From assembly GCA_014860625.1 (NCBI GenBank), contig JACZJJ010000142.1, forward strand, positions 1-44,646: a stretch of 44,646 nucleotides of DNA. Direction: 5' to 3'. This DNA comes from Bacteroidales bacterium (lineage in GTDB: Bacteria; Bacteroidota; Bacteroidia; Bacteroidales; FEN-979). Shown in pieces: positions 40,313 to 44,646 of this stretch. Every line of letters starts with the position of its first letter. Position 1 is the first letter of the stretch. The translations under genes and the position numbers were made by a program. The notes beneath the pieces are model-generated. The model had not been told where the DNA came from. It worked only from the letters and a program-made list of their open reading frames with translations, and made no database searches.

Positions 40313-42808
40313 TCAGAATGAAAAGTATAAGGATACGAAAAGGCCGAACCTTGCAGGGTTCACATTGGGCAGGTCGTGGAGGTGATTCAGACGCCAGATG
40401 GCATCGACGCGGATGATCCGGAAGATGTTTTCAATCCCCACTCCTGCTTCCCAGTAGGGGATATTCTCAAACGACCTCATCTGTCCCGGGAAGAGAGAAT
40501 ATTCCCGGTTTTTATCTTTGAGGGTTCCATAAAGACAGCGAACATGAACTACCTCTCTCCATTTCAGCTTCCGGATTAAGGGGAGATGGTTGAAAATCAA
40601 TCCGTCGAAATGATGGGCATACGTAATTGAAAAGTACTGGTCGCTGACAAACTCGTAATAATTCATCAGGTTTGAGGCGAACTCATCAAATAGAAATGTT
40701 TGGTTCCCCTCATGGATCTTCAGCAACGGATAGGGAAGGGTTCCCCAGATTTTGCCTGCCTCAATGGTGTATTTTGACCAGCCGATGGTAGAGAAGTTGA
40801 ACCACTGTTCGATGTTGGCCGTAAGCCGGTGGTATTCATAATCGCTGTGAAACAGATTGGGGATGCCATAGGCGTAGCGAATCAGGATGATGGGGTAACT
40901 GGAGCTTAAGGTGTAGCGGTAAAACTCTCCGGAGACAAACCTTTCGCGGAAAGCGATCCGTGTATCGAAAACCACCTCGGAGGTGAAAATATCGGGGATC
41001 AGAACGGGGGAACTCCGAACCTCCGGGAAGATAATAAAGGAGTTTATTCCCAGCGGAAACATCTGCCGGTGAATGAAATGTACCCGGTTGATCAGTCCGT
41101 TAAACCATTCGTGTTCATACATGATCTTAAACTCCTGAACCCGTGTGAGTTTGTCGTTTGGTCCCCGACGAAAAAGGGAACTCAGGATGTTGTCGGTCGA
41201 AAATGCATTGGGACTCAGGCCAAGTTGTTCGAGATCGTTTTTATAAGATGCCACAAGATCCCGGCGAGGATTCTTGTCGAACATGTACATCACTTCCCCT
41301 CCGTATTTGAACCGCTGGTCTTTGGTGCCGTAAGCGAGATATGCCTCCAGCTGGATTTTCTTGCTGAACGTGTTGCTTGTCCGCCCCCCGATCCTGAACC
41401 TGGCTCCCTCAATGCTGTTAAACGAAAAGAGTTTTGTATAGGGTCCCAGCTCGAACTTCCCCCATGGGAGGTACCCGTTTGCCACGGTGTATACAATGTC
41501 AACATACGTTTTAAACAGGGGGATCTTCTTCACGGAGTCTACCATTTCGTAGATTCCCTGTTCCGATTCCGACAGGCCTTCGTGCCTGGCCATGTCCCAG
41601 AATCCATCCTCTTTTTTGTTGGCTTCGGGTTCGATGAAGATGTTGGCAGGCAAGGAGAGGAACCGTTTATTTTCAGGCGGATCAAACTGGAAATCCCTGT
41701 AGTTGGAGGTTCGGTGTCCGAAGAATCCCACCACTTTGTCGGTATTCTCGATGATGTTGAAGTCGGCAATCATCTTATCACGGCTGAGCATCCAGAACCT
41801 TTCATCGGTCCATTCAAACTCCTGTTTTACGGCCAGGTCGTTGATGAAATTGATGTTGGCGTCGGAGGCGATCCGGAGGTCAATCTTCTTGATGGCAAAC
41901 GATGTATCGGCCACCCAGAAACTGCCTGTAAATGTCAGTTCCTGCTTCCTTTTGGGCTTGAACATCAGGTGGTAACACCAGTTGGATCCGATATAGGTGC
42001 TGTCAACCAGGTAGTATTTGTAATAGTCGGGTCCGAATTCAGCGATGGGACTGATAAAATTCTTGTCGAAAATCGGAATGTGGTCTTTGTATATCTCAAT
42101 CTGTTCAGAGAGGTTTCCCAGGAATTGAGCGACGCTCTCATTCTCCAGTCCCGACAGCCGTGATGCTTTGATGATCTCTTTCCGTGCTTTGGGCGATTTC
42201 CGGAAATAGACATCAGAAAGTGTTTCGGTGATAAAAACCGGAAGGTAGGATTTGCCGTTGATGGTTGAGGTATCGACGTAGGAGAAAATAAAGTCGAATG
42301 ATTTAAACAGCTTCCGGCGTTTCAGTTTGTCGCTGATGTTATTGGCATCCAGTTCAATTTTGGTGTATGCCTCATACTGATAGGAGGAGAATGATTGCAG
42401 GGAGTTCTTCTCCTTGTTTGCGATCACCCGTTCCAGAATCTTATCGGCCGGGTTTCCGGTATACCTGATCGTCACCTCCGCCAGCGTATAACTCTCCGGT
42501 TTCAGTTGCAGGTCGATGGTTTGAAACTGATGCAGCTGGATTTTCCGGTACTGAGGTGCGTATCCGATCAATGAGGCACGCAGCGAGTCAGCCTTTGCCA
42601 TGAATTCGATGGAAAACTTCCCGTCGAAATCGGTCAGGGTGCCCAGGGCAGACCCCCGGATTACAATATTGGCAAAGGGGATTGGTTCACCCGTAGATTC
42701 ATCGGTGATGGTGCCAATGATCTTTGTGACCTGAGCTGTGACCGACAGGCTGCAAAGGAGAAAAAGCATCCATGCTGCAATAGAGACGGATCGCCGGTAG
42801 GTTTTCAT
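40313..42808 (-). CDS. DUF5686 outer-membrane protein with carboxypeptidase-regulatory-like domain
   Basis: An 831-residue exported protein. The signal peptide ends near residue 25; a carboxypeptidase-regulatory-like/CarbD domain (about 26-110) has IIGTITDESTGEPIPFANIVIRGSALGTLTDFDGKFSI. The remaining 700 residues are the DUF5686 region, rich in aromatic-alternating strands (for example FRIGGRTSNTFSKKIQLEAYLAYGTKDQRF and FRYTLSSSYPIILIRYAYGIPN) and ending with FGLFVSLYFSF, whose terminal Phe fits an outer-membrane beta-barrel. Function is unknown. It is 33 bp upstream of lptB on the same strand. Confidence 0.9.
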   Translation of the reverse strand: MKTYRRSVSIAAWMLFLLCSLSVTAQVTKIIGTITDESTGEPIPFANIVIRGSALGTLTDFDGKFSIEFMAKADSLRASLIGYAPQYRKIQLHQFQTIDLQLKPESYTLAEVTIRYTGNPADKILERVIANKEKNSLQSFSSYQYEAYTKIELDANNISDKLKRRKLFKSFDFIFSYVDTSTINGKSYLPVFITETLSDVYFRKSPKARKEIIKASRLSGLENESVAQFLGNLSEQIEIYKDHIPIFDKNFISPIAEFGPDYYKYYLVDSTYIGSNWCYHLMFKPKRKQELTFTGSFWVADTSFAIKKIDLRIASDANINFINDLAVKQEFEWTDERFWMLSRDKMIADFNIIENTDKVVGFFGHRTSNYRDFQFDPPENKRFLSLPANIFIEPEANKKEDGFWDMARHEGLSESEQGIYEMVDSVKKIPLFKTYVDIVYTVANGYLPWGKFELGPYTKLFSFNSIEGARFRIGGRTSNTFSKKIQLEAYLAYGTKDQRFKYGGEVMYMFDKNPRRDLVASYKNDLEQLGLSPNAFSTDNILSSLFRRGPNDKLTRVQEFKIMYEHEWFNGLINRVHFIHRQMFPLGINSFIIFPEVRSSPVLIPDIFTSEVVFDTRIAFRERFVSGEFYRYTLSSSYPIILIRYAYGIPNLFHSDYEYHRLTANIEQWFNFSTIGWSKYTIEAGKIWGTLPYPLLKIHEGNQTFLFDEFASNLMNYYEFVSDQYFSITYAHHFDGLIFNHLPLIRKLKWREVVHVRCLYGTLKDKNREYSLFPGQMRSFENIPYWEAGVGIENIFRIIRVDAIWRLNHLHDLPNVNPARFGLFVSLYFSF

Positions 42809-42826
42809 TGGATCGGGATTCGGGGA

Positions 42827-43186
42827 TTACTCTCCGGCAGGTTGTGGGTAGTTCAGCGCATCCCAGAACTCGACGGCCCTTCTCAGGTGTGGGATCACAA
42901 TTGATCCGCCAACAAGCGTTGCAATGCCGAAGGTTTCATTGAGCTCTTCACTGGAAACACTGTTTTCGTGGCATTTTATCAGGTGGTATTTGACGCAATC
43001 GTCGCATCGAAGCACCATAGAGGCTACCAGTCCCAGGAGCTCTTTTGTCTTAACCGGCAAGGCTCCATCCATATATGCATTGGTATCGATGTTGAAGATC
43101 CGCTTGATCACCTTGTTGTCGCTCTCCAGGATGCGTTCGTTCATCCGTTGCCGGTACTCGTTGAAATCGTCAATGATCTGGTTCAT
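42827..43186 (-). CDS. Carboxymuconolactone decarboxylase-family (AhpD-like) protein
   Basis: A 119-residue protein of the CMD/AhpD helical fold. The motif CDDCVKYHLIKCHE near 62-75 supplies the CxxC pair and the histidine of AhpD-type peroxidase partners; LKTKELLGLVASMVLRCDDC is the preceding helix (ExLxLxAS-like). It ends with AVEFWDALNYP. The role is probably thiol-based reduction or a related redox activity. It lies between the DUF5686 gene and the kdsD-like gene on the same strand, with gaps of 18 and 10 bp, so they may be one transcript. Confidence 0.9.
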   Translation of the reverse strand: MNQIIDDFNEYRQRMNERILESDNKVIKRIFNIDTNAYMDGALPVKTKELLGLVASMVLRCDDCVKYHLIKCHENSVSSEELNETFGIATLVGGSIVIPHLRRAVEFWDALNYPQPAGE

Positions 43187-43196
43187 AGAACAGAAA

Positions 43197-44162
43197 TTAA
43201 ATGATTCCCTCTTTGAGGATGTCGTGGAGGTGAATAATGCCTAGATACACCCCATTTTTCAATACGATCAGTTGGGTGATATTGTTATTTCGCATCACCT
43301 GCAATGCTTCGATAACCAGCATTTCGGGTTCGATTGTTTTCGGGCTAGGAGTCATAATATCCTCAGCTGTAACAGTTTCCAGTCCGATATTTTTCTCAAG
43401 CATCCTGCGGAGGTCGCCATCGGTGATCATCCCAACGAGCAGATTGTGTTTCAAAACAGCTGTTGCCCCAAGACGTTTGGAAGAGATTTCCAGGATAACG
43501 TTTTTAATATTATCAGAATGTGTTACTTTTGGCACCGGATTGTTGACATATAGATCTGCGACGGATAGATAGAGCGATTTCCCCAGTACCCCTCCCGGGT
43601 GAAATTTTGCAAAATCACTGGCTGTAAAGCCACGGCTTTCGAGCAGGCATACAGCCAGGGCATCACCCATCACCAACTGAGCTGTTGTGCTGGAAGTAGG
43701 AGCGAGGTTGTTAGGGCAGGCTTCCTGGGGAACTGATGTGTTTATCCAGAAGGTTGCATGGGTTGCGAGGTAGGAAGAGGGGTTGCCAACCATGGCAAGC
43801 AGAGGGTTTCCGTTCTTTTTTATCAGGGGGACAAGGATTTTAATCTCAGGAGTGTCGCCACTTTTGGAGAGACAGAGGACTACATCATCTTTCTGGATGA
43901 TCCCTAAATCTCCATGAATGGCATCTGCGGCATGCATGAAAACAGCCGGCGTTCCTGTGGAGTTGAAGGTTGCAACGATTTTTTGTCCGATGATTGCGCT
44001 TTTGCCAATCCCTGTTACGATAACACGCCCACCTGCATGAAAGATGGTGTCAACACATCGAATGAAATTTTCGTCAACAGAAGAGAGAAGGCCTGTGATG
44101 GCTTCTGCTTCCTGGCGAATGGTTGTTAGGGCAGATTCTCGAATATCGGTTGTGCTTTTCAA
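43197..44162 (-). CDS. kdsD: Arabinose-5-phosphate isomerase (KdsD/KpsF/GutQ type)
   Basis: KdsD converts ribulose 5-phosphate to arabinose 5-phosphate, the entry step to KDO and so to LPS. The 321-residue protein has a SIS domain (about 35-180) with IVTGIGKSAIIGQKI, SKSGDTPEI and LAPTSSTTAQLVMGDALAV, then two CBS domains (about 205-320) ending in LIVLKNGVYLGIIHLHDILKEG. Length and order match the family. The likely start is a TTG at 44162, since no in-frame ATG precedes the SIS domain near the N-terminus. It lies divergent from recQ. Confidence 0.93.
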   Translation of the reverse strand: MKSTTDIRESALTTIRQEAEAITGLLSSVDENFIRCVDTIFHAGGRVIVTGIGKSAIIGQKIVATFNSTGTPAVFMHAADAIHGDLGIIQKDDVVLCLSKSGDTPEIKILVPLIKKNGNPLLAMVGNPSSYLATHATFWINTSVPQEACPNNLAPTSSTTAQLVMGDALAVCLLESRGFTASDFAKFHPGGVLGKSLYLSVADLYVNNPVPKVTHSDNIKNVILEISSKRLGATAVLKHNLLVGMITDGDLRRMLEKNIGLETVTAEDIMTPSPKTIEPEMLVIEALQVMRNNNITQLIVLKNGVYLGIIHLHDILKEGII

Positions 44163-44182
44163 AGTGCAAATTTTTTTAAAAA

Positions 44183-44216
44183 TTTGGTTGATTCGGAATA
44201 TTTGTCATTATATTTG
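44183..44216 (+). promoter_or_regulatory. Promoter of recQ (TTTG and TATATTTG)
   Basis: TATATTTG at 44209-44216 is a full -7 match; upstream TTTG at 44183-44186 gives a spacing of 22 bp. The leader to the ATG at 44287 is about 65-70 nt. Confidence 0.55.
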
Positions 44217-44286
44217 TATATACGGGGTTTAATTCTGCGTAAACCAGGCACCTCAACAAAAGTAAACAATTAACCAGATAATTACA

Positions 44287-44646
44287 ATGGCGGGTACCAA
44301 GGGCGATCTCAATCTGAATGATGCCTTGAAAAGAGTATTTGGATTTGATACCTTTAAAGGGAATCAGGAAGCGATTATTGATAATGTACTTGCTCAAAAA
44401 GATACATTTGTCATCATGCCTACGGGCGGGGGTAAGTCACTCTGTTATCAGCTTCCGGCGCTCATTCAGGAAGGAACAGCTATCATTGTTTCTCCCCTGA
44501 TAGCCCTGATGAAGAACCAGGTTGACTCAATGCGAAGTTTCGGCACTGAAGAGGAGGTGGCTCATTTTATGAACTCCTCCCTTTCGCGCCAGGAGATCCT
44601 TCAGGTGAAGAAAGACATCACCACAGGCAAAACAAAACTGTTATAC
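44287..44646 (+). CDS. recQ: ATP-dependent DNA helicase RecQ, N-terminal part
   Basis: The frame runs to the right edge, giving 120 residues. It shows the RecQ start: LKRVFGFDTFKGNQEAIIDNVL (motif 0, F-x-x-F-K-x-x-Q for ATP adenine recognition), motif I MPTGGGKSLCYQLPA (Walker A) and motif Ia IIVSPLIALMKNQVDSMRS. RecQ is a 3'-5' helicase in recombination repair. The ATG at 44287 is placed 16 residues ahead of motif 0, and a promoter lies about 70 nt upstream. The rest of the gene is outside the window. Confidence 0.95.
   Translation, partial: MAGTKGDLNLNDALKRVFGFDTFKGNQEAIIDNVLAQKDTFVIMPTGGGKSLCYQLPALIQEGTAIIVSPLIALMKNQVDSMRSFGTEEEVAHFMNSSLSRQEILQVKKDITTGKTKLLY

Noticed and set aside
41069-42163. 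A 364-codon plus-strand frame opposite the DUF5686 gene.
   Set aside because: No signal, domain or promoter; the DUF5686 frame is continuous, with a signal peptide and barrel-like C-terminus.
44176-44397. Minus-strand 73-codon frame across the recQ start.
   Set aside because: It overlaps the recQ promoter and motif 0 region and has no support of its own.

Overview
The window reads as chromosomal DNA of a free-living or environmental member of the phylum Bacteroidota, most likely Bacteroidales-like. The evidence is a Por/T9SS C-terminal sorting domain on a secreted protein, a DUF5686 outer-membrane protein with an N-terminal carboxypeptidase-regulatory domain, a small histidine-rich DUF6769-type protein, a long QueA, and many copies of the Bacteroidota -7 promoter element TAnnTTTG upstream of genes. 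I see no rRNA, insertion sequence, prophage or CRISPR array. One tRNA is present, an initiator-type tRNA-Met.

Layout, left to right. 1-950: edge of a metal-efflux locus (CusB/CzcB-like adaptor lipoprotein, His-rich DUF6769 protein, a 53-aa protein). 1-6 kb: DCC-family thiol-disulfide protein, era, tRNA-fMet, a small unknown protein, der, an S4-domain RNA-binding protein, a TonB-family protein and a small Cys/Lys-rich secreted protein. 6.1-9.5 kb: a translationally overlapping pair of sensor kinases, one a double-receiver hybrid. 9.7-13.3 kb: dtd, pdxJ, an M19 dipeptidase, a 37-aa membrane peptide and an adenosine-deaminase-like hydrolase. 13.3-18.3 kb: a large ABCG-like transporter with an N-terminal TerB-like domain, a lipoprotein and an MDR alcohol dehydrogenase. 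18.4-22.8 kb: an orphan NMT1/THI5-like binding lipoprotein, a Cache-HAMP sensor kinase and a receiver-PP2C phosphatase in one operon. 22.9-26.7 kb: a lysine 2,3-aminomutase gene followed by two ATP-grasp ligases and a GNAT acetyltransferase, the best candidate for an uncharacterised biosynthetic system. 26.8-31.3 kb: alpha/beta hydrolase, a DUF5668/toastrack-type protein with a PspC protein, tatC, a flavodoxin-like protein and a secreted isochorismatase-like hydrolase. 31.4-34.1 kb: a T9SS cargo protein and the wreck of a second one. 34.2-37.0 kb: a sulfur module (SQR-like flavoprotein, DUF1641, TusE/DsrC-like, DsrE-like) with two palindromic operator candidates. 37.2-44.6 kb: tatA, queA, pssA, lptB, the DUF5686 protein, an AhpD/CMD-fold protein, kdsD-like SIS-CBS isomerase and the start of recQ.

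The most striking non-coding structure is a set of short tandem arrays, mostly with a period of 7 nt, lying directly on gene edges. They occur after pdxJ, at the 3' ends of the second ATP-grasp gene, the flavodoxin gene, the isochorismatase gene and pssA, over the start codon of tatC, and upstream of dsrC and pdxJ. Several supply the last codons or the stop codon of a gene. Their unit sequences differ but the period is shared, which suggests a common generating process.

All calls rest on reading the sequence and recalled family motifs; no database search was run.
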